Source of the DNA: Stercorarius parasiticus
Lineage: Eukaryota > Chordata > Aves > Charadriiformes > Stercorariidae
NCBI GenBank assembly: GCA_013396915.1
Contig: VWZL01000444.1
Span: 1 to 64,000, forward strand
Length of the DNA stretch: 64,000 bases
Reading direction: 5' to 3'
Below the pieces are notes generated by a model, which saw only the letters and a program-made list of their open reading frames with translations, had not been told where the DNA came from and did no database searches. The position numbers and the translations under genes are program-made. Each line of letters begins with the position of its first letter. The stretch's first letter is position 1. This document shows positions 49,101 through 61,835 of the stretch, one piece after another.

Positions 49101-52100
49101 ACCACAGAGGGCAGCTTTCTCAAACAGGCATCATCCAGCTCTTGTCTAGCACAGGGCAGGCAATGGCCAGATGGTTTTTAAGTTTCTGGGAAAACCTATA
49201 CTGTTACACTTTGCTTTTCAATAGTCTGCCTAAAATATAGCTTGAAAAAAAGAAATCCTCATTTTCTGCCCAGTGTTTCAGTAAGTAGCAAAATCTCTGA
49301 GGTGGAGACTCTCTTTTAATGTCTCTCAATTTATTCCAATAGTGTCTGAAACAGATAAGTTACCTACAAGTCACTGTCTCAGTAAGAAAAACAGACCAAA
49401 CTTATTAATCTGACAAAATCAAAACTTGAATAAACACATCATGCCGCCGTACAACCAGAGAAGCAGCACGGTCTGTCAGAACAGCCAATGTCCTCCTAGT
49501 TATGCTTCCTGACTTTTTTTTTCCAGAGACTAAAGTATATATTAAAAATGATGGAGGTAGGACCAAGCAGAGACTTTTCCAGCAATTGCTTTCATCATTC
49601 AACAATTTTTTTTTAACCACGGCAGTCTCTCATGAATAATCTCAACACTGGCCAGGGGCTCTGTGATTATTCCAGGACTGAATAAATGTGACTGATGGGA
49701 AATCAGAACACTAAAACACTTGAGCGTTGTGGAATCTCACCAGGCAGAATTGCTGTGAAATTGTTTAGCATGTTTTGTTGTCCTTAAAATGGAAACTACA
49801 GACACATTTTAAGACCCACTAGGAATCAAATTCTATCCTTCCTTTCTACTGATAGAAAAAAAAAAAAAGAGAGAGATTCGGTACTCATGGTTTTTAAGAA
49901 CCAGTCTACATCTATACTTTCACTTACATTGATCATTTTGATAATATTAGCTGAGTAACATTTAATTTAACGAATATTCCAAAGATCAGTTTCCACTCAC
50001 TATCAACACTTTCCTATCTGAGTAATAAGAATATGTGCTAAATTAATGGATTTGATTCATCCATTTTGAGTATATTCTGAACTGTCTTTTACTGTGTCAC
50101 CTGAAATAAACTCTCACATTCTGCATATGAATTTCTCTTGCTGGTTTCAGACGTGTAAATAACATCACACAGGACCCAAGGAAAGATTCCTGAGTCTTTG
50201 ACAGAAACACCAAATGATGCATAGTGGAAAGGAGGGTCAGACTTCCAGATTTGTGCTTAAATCACACTTTCTTCATATATGCTCAATTGTAAAAAGATTT
50301 GCTCAACACAAATACTGCTCTAGCAACTCCATTTGGTGCATTGCAGACAATAGCAGTGAGCTTGAGAAGGAATCTTTTATTCCATTTACCTTGCAGTATA
50401 CTACAAATACTTTAAATCTTTCTTTTTTTTTTTAAAAATGTTTTTTAGCACCCACCCACTCAGATTTATCAGATTCAGTATTAACCATCGTAAGGGACAA
50501 GTTAAGGTTTAAAATTTTATTTTAAAGACAGTTGTTAAATGTATTTAAACTGTATTTAAGACATGAAAATGAACTTAGCCTACGTATTATCATTATTGCT
50601 CATCATACTTATTACAGTATGGTCTAAGAGCCAAAAAATGGCAGAAAAGAAGATTGCAGAATGCTGGTATTGAGGATGAGAGGTGATCCTTGTTCCAATA
50701 ACTACTAATCTCAATCAACAAACAAGAATGGGTGGAAAGGGACGAATATACCATTTGTGCCAATAAAACAGAGAGATGGCTGCAAGCCCCACGATAATTC
50801 CATGACTGATTTGCTTTTATTTCATTATTTTAGCTTTTGGGTGAGAATCACAGAAATCAGTCTGCATCCTTCAGTCTCTGTGAACAGTTTTGTGCAGCTT
50901 TCCTGCCAGCTCCTTTCTCAGGTAGAAAATGTGATTTCTGCTTACAAATCCAATTCCTTCCATACGTTAGGCACAAAATAATAAAAATTTGCATCACTTG
51001 GAACATCCTAGTGATTACTGTGATCAAACTCTACAACTGCAATTAAGTGATAGAGTAAGTGGGGAATTAACCAAATACGTCCTTTATAAGAATTGGAGAA
51101 GTCTGATAATGAAAGGCACTTCATAAACGACATGGTCTTTGTTAGATTCAGTGCTTGAAAAGTAGGAGAATAAAACCCTGTGCTATGCTGTCCCCTTTCA
51201 CGCTGTGCATCATACTGGAAGGGACAGAGGGAGAGGGGGAACAGCTGCCTTAGACACCAGCAGGATTTCAGCGTCAACAAATGGTCCCACCGAACTCCTG
51301 CTGTTTGGGCTACCAATCAGTTCAAATCCAGACGCTTCTGCTGCTCCCCTCGCTCACCTGCACTACGCGCTGAATTAACAATTACTTCCTTCCACTCCTG
51401 TCCTGCTCTCCACAGTCGCCCTATCCCTTTGGCTTCTGTTGGATCTGTCTTTCATGCAGACCAGTTTGTGATGGTGACTGCGGTTTTTTCAGCATTCAAG
51501 GAAATCAGAACCCAGAATAGTAAACAGGCATCTGAGAACCACAGCTGCTTAACTTACTGTGTCACTCAGCTGGAAAGAGGATATGAGGGTTTTGAAATGG
51601 TTTTGGGCATCCTCACAGAGGAAGCAGTTCCTGGTGTATCTATCACCGGTTCCTGGAATATCTATCACGCGCAGCTTTTGCACCCCATTAGCATTCAAGT
51701 CACTGCAGGTGTGCCAGCAGGTTGTTTTGGAGAGGACGTGTTGATTCCCAAACACGTATTCTTCTCAGCTGGATTATGCCATTAAAAATGAGCTTTCAGA
51801 TTTCACTGTCTCATCCTTTTCAACCTGAAGTGCAAGTAAGGAATTTGTGCTTCACGGAAGCAAGCCAAAGTTATCCAAAACAAAAATCATTAGTAACTTC
51901 TGAATCTTACATTCCCCTTCCTTAAGGAATAGTAAGTCAAATGTTTTAAGGGTGCTTTCAGTCTGGGAAGACAAGAAGCTGACTTTGAGCTAAAAGGAGA
52001 TAAAGCAGTGATACTCAGAAGCCAAAACTGAAAACTAAAACTTGAGAATTTTTTTTTTTTTTTTACTTAAAACCAACTTGGAAATACTTCATCTTTCTCT

Positions 52101-52291
52101 TCAGAATAAATCTGACAATTTTCAAGGTAAGGCAGTTATAGAATGGCTTAAAGCAAGGTTTATATTGAAAGATTTTTTTAACCGTAACTTTAGAGAGCAG
52201 AACGGATCGGTGAAGCTTTAGATGGAATTCGATTCCCATAGAATATGCAATTTCACAAAAACAGATATGCTCGACAGAAAGAATGCAGCAA
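46188..52291. other. Unassigned DNA, about 6.1 kb
   Basis: No supported gene or named repeat. A 606-base open frame at 51180-51785 is the longest uninterrupted frame in the window, but it begins at GTG and its first ATG lies about half-way along. It has no recognisable domain. Inside it is a two-copy 22-base duplication (51627-51668). Homopolymer T lies at about 52051-52064. Confidence 0.5.
51627..51668 (+). repeat. Two-copy 22-base tandem duplication
   Basis: gttcctggtgtatctatcac at 51627-51646 recurs as gttcctggaatatctatcac at 51649-51668, differing at two bases. A local slippage duplication. Confidence 0.9.
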
Positions 52292-52535
52292 TGTAAGAAA
52301 GGCCATACTGTGTCAAGCCTAAAATCCAGCTAATAGAGTATCTTTTCTCCAGAAACAGCTGGAAGAAGGTAACTAAGGAAGAACATACGAAAAGGTAAAG
52401 CACACACTGTGGCTTCCCAGATTTGGAGGTCCCTGAGACAGAGGCAAAGTCTTTGCATTTCAGAGCTTATGATGGATTTTTCTTCCATCAGTTGTTCAAT
52501 ACTTTTTGAAATGGGTAAATTGGATCGCTTAAGAA
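52292..52535 (+). mobile_element. Ancient amniote interspersed repeat remnant
   Basis: The order of decayed words resembles an old repeat that is common in turtle and crocodilian genomes, as I remember it: aaggccatactgtgtcaagc (52299-52318), then tttctccagaaacagctgga, then gaggtccctgagacagaggc, then gcttatgatggatttttctt ccatcagttgttcaatactt tttgaa. The original has 'ggccatactgggtcagacca' and 'ttgatggacttttcctccat gaatttgtctaattcttttt tgaacc' at these points. The family name is not certain (a LINE-linked or SINE-like element). Heavy divergence means it predates bird radiation. Strand refers to the usual orientation I recall. Confidence 0.45.
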
Positions 52536-52745
52536 AAATGTACACATATCAGCTAAAAATTCCACAATGGAATTATGATATTTTAAGGTAAAGATTTTTG
52601 ATAACTCATTTTGAAATCGCTTCATTTTGGCTTTTTTTACCCCACGTTAATATAATATTTTGTAATATAACAAAATATTTAAAATTCAAAGATGAAGGGA
52701 AAATTTTTATTTTATTGAAATGAAATGTTTAGTATGAATCAATAT

Positions 52746-52772
52746 TGCACCCCCAATCAATATTGGGGTGCA
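52746..52772. repeat. Short hairpin with one bulge
   Basis: tgcacccccaat (52746-52757) pairs with attggggtgca (52762-52772) apart from one bulged C, around a four-base loop. The word aatcaatattg also occurs twice as a direct repeat around it. Too small to call a transposon. Confidence 0.75.
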
Positions 52773-54573
52773 TTTGTTTCACTTTTTTTTTTCCTTTATG
52801 AAGAACTTTGACATTTGGGAATGTATTCCACCTTAGAAATTCAGCCAAGTTTTGCAAATCTTGACCACTTTTGAAAACAGAAGGCCCATCATATAAATAG
52901 CTATAGACATTGCCTCTCTACCTGGTACAAATCCTTGACCTGTACCTTGCATATTGTGCTTTCTAAGCTGTACAAACATTAGCTAACACTATTTGAGCAG
53001 CTTCAAATCCCTCTGAAGACAACTGAACGTACAGCAAACCATGTGCAGTCAGAAAACGCACAAGGAAGGAAGGGAAAATGCAGGGAAGAAATTATAGTCA
53101 CCTGAGATTAAAGTCATTAAAAATCTTTGAAAAAATAAAAAAGAACTTCAGGTTACAAAGGTTTTATATTGTCATAGAGGTGGTTGTTAGTGTACATCAC
53201 TTCAATACTTTTGAAAAAATTTTCCCTTTACGAAAAGATGGTTCCTCCTCAGTAACTCTCCATATGTGATCCTACAGTTATCTATCACCAGAGTAGTGTA
53301 TAAACACGTTTTATAGAACACGAATTCATCAGTCATACTTGTTTTAATGAGTGGTAAATCCATTGTTCTAGAATCCAAGGTCAGTGGTTTGGTTAAAATT
53401 AAAGCTTCCCATCGTAAAAACACCTTATTCTAATACGCATAAAGGGTTTTAGCACGTACCTCTCTTATATACAACATGCTTAGGACACCTGATTAAGCAA
53501 TTCCAGATGGAATCAAGCAAGAGACAAGTGAGTGGCAGAAAGTAGACCACTTTTAACATGCTGACTGGAGCATAATCATGTCACAACTGCTTAGATATTA
53601 GAACATTAGCAGTGTTGTGAACTGTCATCATTTTATCATGAAGCTTTTTTTTTTTTTTAACCTCAAACCGCAGCCAAGCCCTCTGAGCTGAAGGCAAATG
53701 AATGAAGCAAATTCTCGTTTCAGTTTAAAATGGAAAAAACATTATATTTTTCCCAAATTTTTGTTTTGAAAGAGATTGGGTTCCTCGCTGAGCTCCTGAC
53801 TATGCACCCCCTCTGCTCCTGCTCCCCAAACCCACCCTACTGGAGGATTTAGGGATTGCACTGCCGTTGCCACCAGGTCTATAAAGCAAGGTTTCTCAGA
53901 AATGAGAAATAGCATGCACAGGGGCAAAAAAGGAGATGTCCAGGTCTCATTCCAATAGATAAAGGCTCGATGAACACTCAGACCTATCATAGGAAGGTCT
54001 CCGGGTCTCTAGTAACATAGGTGTAGCCAAACACAGACATCTGTCTTGAAAATCAATAAAAAGAGGAAGTATTAAGAAAAAAAAATCATTTAAAAAATTA
54101 AAACTCTTTTGTGAGTCCAGCCATTCTTGGGATTTGGTCCTGGCCAGCGGTGGTTTTACCAGTGGCTAAAAACGTCAGGCCACCTTCCCCTGCCCCAAGC
54201 ACTGCTGTGACATAGCACAGCTAAGGCGGGTAGATGAAGAAAGCAGGACCACACTCGACAGTTCAGAGAACTGCATTCAGCTTTCTTTTTTGTGACAGCA
54301 AAATGTTTGTTCTTCTTACCACCCTACCAGCCAGTATGAGTTTTCTGCAGAAGTCCAGCGTACAATGCACAGAATTTCTCCAGCATTTATTCTTGTCCTT
54401 CCTTTGTAATAACTGAAAGACTCACTAGAAGTTGAAAAAGGCATTTAATAATTGACTGCATTTTTTTCAGTCACAGAAAACAGAACTTTTCTTTAAAAAA
54501 TACATTAAAAACTCCTGATTCTGTCTGATAAAAAGTGAGTTAATTATACCACACTAAATTGCAGAAGCTCATA

Positions 54574-54587
54574 CTGACATCTGGTGG
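54574..54587 (-). promoter_or_regulatory. CTCF-like binding motif
   Basis: The - strand reads CCACCAGATGTCAG, matching CCASYAGRKGGCRS at 13 of 14 positions; the mismatch is T for the second G of the GGC core, which is a more damaging position than in the 39.8 kb site. Same orientation as that site. Confidence 0.3.
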
Positions 54588-55006
54588 CTCTTTGTACCTA
54601 CTAAAATTGCTCCCACCAGTTTCATCAAATAATTCATGCAAGAATGGTAATAATGTCAAAATTACATTGTTTGTATCCGCCTGGGTTTAGCGGGTATTGT
54701 TCAAAACCTGAGTTAAGAGGTAATGAGTCCACTCCTCAGTACCATGATGAAGTACTGCCTTTTAATTAGCTGCTGTGTTAAGTCATATTTGCTGCTGGCC
54801 CTGGCTGCAGGCATCAGAAAGCCACAAGCTTTCATAAAGAGCAATTAAGGGTGCCAAAGCTGCCACAACAGCTCTGCAGCTGCTCTGGGAGTTATCAGGA
54901 GATTTCACAATGGCACAGTGTATTAAACAGAACTGCGGCCGGTGGGCGTAAAGTGTCTTATTACTATTATTGCTATTGCAGGATCTAGTAGATCTAATCA
55001 TGGACC

Positions 55007-55050
55007 AGGACCCCATCACAGAAAGCACAGGACCCTGTCACAGAAAGCAC
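55007..55050 (+). repeat. Two-copy 22-base tandem duplication
   Basis: Unit one (55007-55028) begins aggaccccatcacag and unit two (55029-55050) begins aggaccctgtcacag; both end aaagcac. They differ at two bases. Confidence 0.92.
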
Positions 55051-55247
55051 TACACAAACCGTGAAAATGATCAGCCTGCCCCAAGTAGGCTGTAATCTAA
55101 TTATAATACAAGGAACAGTCAAGACATTGAAGGTGTTACATACCAACACATCAGAGCCCAGCCCATTAATTAATTAAATAGGAACTTTTTTTAAAAAAAG
55201 CAGAACCCTCCAGCGGCAGTGAAAGAGAGTTACAATTAAAAAAAAAG

Positions 55248-55283
55248 GTATGTGTACGTGTACATGTGTACATATATATATAA
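55248..55283 (+). repeat. TG/TA alternating purine-pyrimidine patch
   Basis: Reads tatgtgtacgtgtacatgtg then tacatatatatataaaa, an alternating purine-pyrimidine run of about 33 bases. Such runs can adopt Z-DNA or cruciform structure; no function is implied. Confidence 0.8.
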
Positions 55284-58200
55284 AATTAATGCCTCCATGT
55301 GTTTCAGGTTATCTTCAACCAGCAACTCTGAGAAGGAAGGATTGTCTCCTTGCTGTTAAGAGAGGACAAATTTTGAGGGGAAAATATCTGAGGTTCATCT
55401 ATGGGGAGGATTATTTATGTAACAGGAGGAGAGGACTCTTCTGAATGAGGTACAGTAAAGTTCTTGAGAGATACACTGCATTACTACTGCTGTTAAAAGA
55501 CAAAAGAAAATACTGCCTTTTCCCCTTTGAAACAAACAGTATTGTGTACTTTTGCACTCACTGTTGTGAAGGAGACTGCTATGATGTTTCTGTGGCTCTG
55601 AATGTCTCTTGTTGGAGAGGGAGAGAGAAAAGATATGGACCGCTCCTCCATGTGCAGAAAGGCAAAAGAAAATCAAATGAGCCTCTGCTGTTAGCTGTCA
55701 TTGAGAATGTCATTTTAGCGCAAGAGAACAAAATCCTGTCAGCAAAGGTTTTCCTCTCAGTTCCCAGATGCTGACTCCATCCTAAGAGGTTATCAATAAG
55801 TGGGCTCTCCATCCCAGAGCATTGGGGATCCACCACAAATTGTATTAATCAATGACATAAACATCATTCTGATTCTGCCTGAGGAGATATGTAGATATTG
55901 CCCAAAGAAAGGACATTCTGAAGGACATCTCATAGTGTTAAAACTCGTAATTTCTTTTGTGTCATTCTGGTTCATTTAATCTTCTCTGCTGTGATGTTGT
56001 AAGACCAAGGGCAAGGTAGCTAACCCATGGTTTATGGGCAACATCTACAATAATGCCGGAATAATTCACGCAGCTTGCAGCCTACCAGCCAGCAGCCTCT
56101 TTCCTCAGGGCCCTTCAGAGGCAGGCAGAAAGCAGACCATAAGTCTGAATAAATTATTTTCATAGCCCAGCATTTGCTTCCTGAAGTGTGTCACCCTGTG
56201 GTCGCTGCTCATATGATCGAAATGAAAGTCACTTTTGACTGCAAAACCCAACACCCACAAACACTCCTGTCTCATGGCTGCTACGAGTCCATTGCACGAA
56301 AGGGCACAGATACTTTTTGGTGGTGGCAGGACAGACATGTCCGATGAAGTAATAGAGGAGGGGTGCACCAGTCTCCGCCCACAAGTGACATGGTGCCGAA
56401 GTGAGCAGAGAAGTAGAGCATCAGCACAGTAAAATCCTAAGTGCAATCTGTGTCATTTGCAAGTCAATACAGGTGCTTCAAATTTACAAATTAGTATTTT
56501 AACATAATAACATCTGTTTGTTTCAAAAAAGTCACAAGGAGATGAGTACAAATGACATAAGTGAAATATAATATTTGAATACTGCTAGAACACATAGACT
56601 TTACTTTCCTTTTGAAAAATATCATAAAAATTAATACCTTCCTGGGAAACATTTCAATTTTCATAAAATTACCTTTATGATAGAAAACATCTCTGTTTAA
56701 ATTGTTTCATCCAGTTCCAGTCAATATATTATCATTGTTATATTTTCAGCAATAAGTTAAGCAGGCATAAGACAGCCATTTCCAAGAATACCTTTACAAT
56801 CCAGGTAGACGACGACAAAAAGAAAAGGCAGAAGTGTCAAAAAAAAAAAGCATGGATGGACAAGAGGTGTGTACACTTTAGCCCTGTGATTTAGTAAGGG
56901 GCAAGAAAAGTGAGAAATCCCTGCAGAAGTTACGGACCATTCCGAGGAAGTGTGAAAGCCTGTTGCTAAAAGGATTTGATAAGAAGGTGCTGGAAGATGC
57001 GGCTAACATGAGGGCAGGTTTGTGAGGGCAGCTTTGGGCAGCATGAAGCAGGAGCAGGCAAGGAAAGGAAATGAAGGAGCTGAGATGAGAGATGGACTCA
57101 GGAGCCTGTTATGGCCCCTGGCCATGAGTCTGTAGTGTTGCTTCAAAGGAAGGCAGTAAAGGGGCCGTAGATGATCCCAGGAACGACCAAGGAAGATGCC
57201 TTTGAAGGAGGGGAAAAAAATTTCAGCCACAGAAATCCACCAAAAAAGGAGGCATGGCATAGAAAGGAAAATATAATTCTGACGTAAACAACTAGTTTCT
57301 TAATTGGCATGGAAGAGAAACCTTATAAGTAAATGCTGATGAGCCTGCAGAATATGACGGCATATTATTATTGCCCTCCAGGCAAACGACCAGTCACAGT
57401 TCTTAAGTTAACACAAAAAATATGGATGGAGTTTTTTATAATAACCACCCATTGAAACAAACACATTTAGCTAATGACCTAAAACCAATAAAATATCCCA
57501 GTTACTCCATCAAAATCAAAATGTTTGTGTATTTTCTGACCACACATTTTATGTTACCCCAAGGCACCTGCACCTGCAGTAAACTTTCAAATTTATTTCA
57601 TCTTTGCTTCTTACTGGTCCATAGGCTTTTAAAATTTTGCAGTTTGCACTATGTTACCCAGTAGATACTTCTGGGTTATGTGATTTTCAATATAAAACTA
57701 TTTCTAAGGCGAATTTTTTAAAACATATATGATGTTATCATACTTTTAAGGAAAAATAACAAAATCTTGGTGGCACATTCATCTGATGTATCTACTTGTT
57801 AACCAAGACAGTTCACTGGCTGTACATCTACGAGCCAGAGAATCAGTTTAAGTTATTATCACCACTGTTTAATTCAGGGATGTAGTGCATTTGAAAACTG
57901 AACTTGTTTCATTCATGTACTAGTCTGCGAAACCAGCAAAGCTATCAGCAGTGGTGAAAGTCTAAATCACAGTAGGAAAACTGTGAAGATTTGTATTCAT
58001 CAGGGAACACCTTCATCATTTTCAGTATTAATACAAAACCAGGAAGTCATCAACCGTAGTATACTAGAAACCAAAAATCAAAGCTGAAGAGAACTTCACA
58101 GTCACAAATTCATTCAAAAAGTCTAAAATAAATTTATAGAGAAAACTAAAAGAATTGGATACAGATATATCAGAGAAGTCTACTTCTTAGATGTATCAAT

Positions 58201-58593
58201 ATGCTACTGCCTCAATAATGTTTCTAAAAAGCAAAGGCTTTGTATATAAAGAACAGATTTTCAAAGAGCACAGAAGACACTGCACAGAACCTGTAGTTCC
58301 AGCATGTGGCAAAAGAAAACATAAAGTTGAAACCACCATGGAAAGTAGCATGATTTAATAGCTCTTTCACATCCATAGCCTTAAAAGACTGTTGAAGAGA
58401 AGCTTTTGGCAAAGCGTATACTGGCTTAGTCAGGAAATTGATATTGCTCCTCATCTCAGCTTCTCATCACCACAAGTTCATTCTATGGGCACTAAGGAAC
58501 AGCCTACCACTCTGAAGCTCTTAGGACCATGGAGAGGTCTGCAGCTGAGTTGTCCACGTGCTTTCAAAATAAATAATTTAAGAGAAACTACAT

Positions 58594-58887
58594 ATCAGGG
58601 AGTGTAATGATAGGACGAGGGGTAACGGCCTCAAACTGAAAGAGAAAGATTTAGATTAGATATCAGGAAGAAATTCTCTACTGTAAGGGTGGTGAGGCAC
58701 TGGAACAGGTTGCCCAGAGAAGCTGTGGATGCCCCATCCCTGGAAGTGTCCAAGGCCAGGTTGGATGGGGCTCTGAGCAACCTGGTCGAGCGGGAGGTGT
58801 CCCTGCCCATGGCAGGGGGGTTGGAACTGGATGATCTTTAAGGTCCCTTCCAACCCGAACCGTTCTGTGATTCTGTGATTCTGTGAC
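58594..58887 (+). mobile_element. CR1 LINE, strongly 5'-truncated, sense
   Basis: Begins at atcagggagtgtaatgatag and ends in the ggtcccttccaacccgaacc then (gttctgtg)(attctgtg)(attctgtg) tail. It covers only the last part of ORF2 and the 3' UTR. It is very like the 5.4 kb copy over the shared part (aggttgcccagagaagctgt, cctgcccatggcaggggggt). The usual ORF2 stop appears lost: the codon that is TAG in the 5.4 kb copy is GAG here (near 58788), so the frame would run on into the 3' UTR. This is a degraded copy with no catalytic domain. Confidence 0.95.
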
Positions 58888-60500
58888 AGAAAACTTCAGG
58901 CAAATGTTAGTCAAGCATTACTGAACTATGAAAACTGGCAGCAGCAGGGCAGAAGGAATAGCTATCTATATCTAATTGGTATCTTATTAGGAAAGGGCAC
59001 TCAAAAGAACTTGCAGGCATGATTTAGAATTGCATTAGTTTATAGTGTTTCTTTCCCTTCAAACCGTAACTCCAGAAGGCTTCTTGAACTACCCAGGAGC
59101 AAGCCAGACTAGACCCACCAGGTAGTGAACTCCTGCTTATAATTCATTGTAGTGAAATTTCTGGACCCAATTTGTTTTACAGCTTAACCTGGAATGAAGC
59201 CACTGGAGTGCAGACACTGCCTCTGGCAGTCACTGAGACAGCAAGTCAGGCTGGGTCACGCCAAAGGTCCAACAGCACACCTGGCAGAGAGAGCTGGCTG
59301 CAGGAAAAAAAGGCCTTTGAGCACCAGCTAAATCCGTGGATTATTTTTTTTTCTCCCCGTTTATAAAATCAATTATTTAGAGGACACCCACGCAGATTAA
59401 CTCAGAACTGTGTCTACAATGTAGTTGGCTTGCCACGCTCACACATCTGCACACAAACATTAAAACAAGACTAAGTAAATTCTTTGAAAGAGAAAAAAAA
59501 TTCATATGATCAGTCTCCCCATTTAAAAACATACCTGACTCCAGGTGCATATATCACACAAAGCAATAGCACAGTCTGGAGTTTGATACAAATTATCTTA
59601 GATAAAAGAATACTGTGGGCAAAAATTGTGTGGATCAAAGGAGGTGGCCCTAGAAAAATTAAGAAATTGATATGTTTGAGTAGCCACTTTATATATTGAT
59701 TACTCCATAAGAATAAGGCAAAAAGATTAGCTACCAGAGATTATTATCCCCCAGACTGCACTTTAATATTCACCGTGTTCACTTTCTCAGCAGCAGAAGC
59801 AAGAGTGCACATATGCCCCTGCTCTATCTCAGGGCATTAGTTCACGAATTCAAGTAATGAGGGTTAGAGCAGCATTAACCTTGGGCTACTTTCTGTTAGA
59901 AAGTGCTCCCCACACTTTCTTAACTGCTACTGTTTACATTTACACAACGTGGTAGAATTTTTAGCATTCCAAATTAAAGAATAATCTTTTATCCTTGGAA
60001 AATTTAAATTGCTCTTGTATAGCCTTATTTACTGGGATAAAGAGTCCAGGTAGTGCAGTAATTTTAAAATTTACTTCAGTCAGTGTTTAAATTTTAAACA
60101 TTAGACAGGTCCCCATAAGCAGTAATGAGTAACCAGAGGCCAAACTATAGCATCATGCATAAGCTTTCGTTCAGTCGAATACAAATTGATCTCTGCTTAA
60201 ATTGAGTGAGAAAATCTCCTGAGCAAATCTTCAGACTTAGGCCCCATTAGACAAATCTTCTCTCTGCTGATATAAAAAGGAATTTTTCTCTGTCTCATAA
60301 ATACAACATCCTGCAAGAAAGCAGGACTTTCTCATTCATGTATATAGGAAGGTCTCATTGCAAAACAGTCCTGGGAAAGTTCCACAGAAGTTCATACTTC
60401 AGTCCAAACAAAAGTAAGCAGTGACAATGCTGAGCAGCAGAGCGCTAAAACCTTTCCACAGTGAAACCTTGGTTACTTACACTACTCTGTCAGCAGTTGT
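58888..60500. other. Unassigned DNA between two CR1 copies
   Basis: No gene or further transposon is recognised. AT-rich with ordinary short open frames. Confidence 0.5.
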
Positions 60501-61835
60501 TTGATCACAGAACGGGCACCTTTGGAGACCATCTGGTCCAATTGCCCTGCTCGAAGCAGGATCACTGAAAGCAGGTTGCCTAGGAACGTGTCCAGATGGA
60601 CTTTTAATATCTCTAAAGATAATGACTCCACCACATCTCTGGGCAACCTGTTCAGTGCTCAGTCACCCTCTCAGTAAAAAAATGTGTTTCCTGATATTCA
60701 GACAAAACTTCCTGTGTTTCAGTTTGTGCCCATTGCCTCTTTACTGGCTCTGTCTTCTTTAATGCCCTCGTCTGGCATCCATACACATGGATAAGATGCC
60801 CCTGAGCCTTCTCTACTCCAGGATGAACGGTCACAGCTCTCAGCCTCTCTACATAGTTCACATGCTCCAAATCCTTCAGCATCTTCACAGCCCTTTGCTC
60901 AATTCACTCCAGTACGTCTATGTACCTCTGTACTGGAAAGTCCAGGATGGGACCAAGCACTCCAGGTGGGACCTCACCAGTGCTGAGAAGAGGGGAAGGA
61001 TCACACCCTTGACCTGCAGGTGATGCAGTGCTGTTCCTGATGTAGCTTTGGAGAGACTATTATTCTTCCTTGCTTCAAAGGCACATTGTTGGCTCGAGTT
61101 CAATTCCTTGTCCACCAGGATCCACAGTTCTTTTTCTGCAAAGCTGCTTTCCAGCTGATCAACCTGCAGGCCATACCAGTGCATGGGGTTATTTGTCCCC
61201 AGCTGCAGGAGTTGTCATATCCCTTTTTTGTACTTCATTAAGTTCTTGTTTGTCCTTTTCTCCAGGCTGTCAAGGTTTTTCTGAATGGCAGCAAAGTCAT
61301 CTAGGGTATCAATCAGTCCCTCTGCAAACTTACTGAGGGTGGGTCTGTCCCATCATCCAGGTCAGTAATGAAGGTGTTATTTATTGGCCCCAGTATCAAC
61401 CTCTAGAGCATACCACTAGTGACTGGCCTCCACCTGGACTTCAGGCCACTGATAACAATGCTATGAGCACAGCAGTTCAGGCCATTTTCAAGTCACATCA
61501 CCATATAGTTGTCTAGCCTAACCATCAGTTATGGAAGACAGTGCTGAAAACCTTGCTGAAGTCAAGATTAAAAACATCTACTGCTCTTCCCTCATCCACC
61601 AAGCAATTCTTCTTATCATAGAAACCTGTGTTATTGGTTAAGCATGACTTTATCTACATAAATCCACACCGACTGCTTTCAATCATCTTCTTGTCCTTCA
61701 TGTTTGGAAATTGTTTCCAGAAGGATGTACTCCATCACTGTTCCAGGGAATGAGGTGAAGTTGACCAGCCTGTAGTTCCCCAGATTCTCCTTCTTACCCT
61801 TCTTGATAGCTGCCTTCCAGCCCAGGCTGCCAAGT
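60501..61835 (-). mobile_element. CR1 LINE, longest copy, antisense, multiply broken
   Basis: Reading the - strand, this copy enters in the reverse-transcriptase fingers/palm and continues through the rest of ORF2 into the 3' UTR; it is about 1.3 kb long. Recognisable antisense blocks include ccagcctgtagttccccaga (61768-61787), gactggcctccacctggact (near 61421), ctgcaaacttactgagggtg, tgggacctcaccagtgctga (60967-60986) and, at the 3' UTR end, gggcacctttggagaccatc (60514-60533). The terminal ATTCTRTG repeats are reduced to 'gatcacagaac'. It belongs to an older CR1 type than the 5.4 and 45.7 kb copies, judging from its decay and different 3' UTR. The 5' boundary near 61835 is approximate. Confidence 0.92.
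60652..61820 (-). pseudogene. CR1 ORF2 remnant split over several frames
   Basis: Coding remains of CR1 ORF2 on the - strand, lying in different frames. An early reverse-transcriptase motif reads IKKGKKENLGNYRLVNFTS (near 61755-61812; CR1 normally has NYRPVSLTS). A later segment at 60918-61184 holds ELWILVDKELNSSQQCA and VRSHLECLVPSW. The last part lies at 60652-60888. The catalytic aspartate block falls near 61320-61350 in a section with no long open frame. Several frameshifts and stops separate the pieces, so no protein is possible. The order and orientation agree with a single old insertion. Confidence 0.8.

Larger units (their letters stand above)
52536..58593. other. Unassigned DNA, about 6 kb
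   Basis: No gene is supported. Contains a short imperfect hairpin at 52746-52772, a 22-base tandem duplication at 55007-55050, a TG/TA simple patch at about 55248-55283, a CTCF-like motif at 54574-54587, and T-runs near 53646-53659. Open frames here reach 113 codons but show no domain. Confidence 0.5.
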
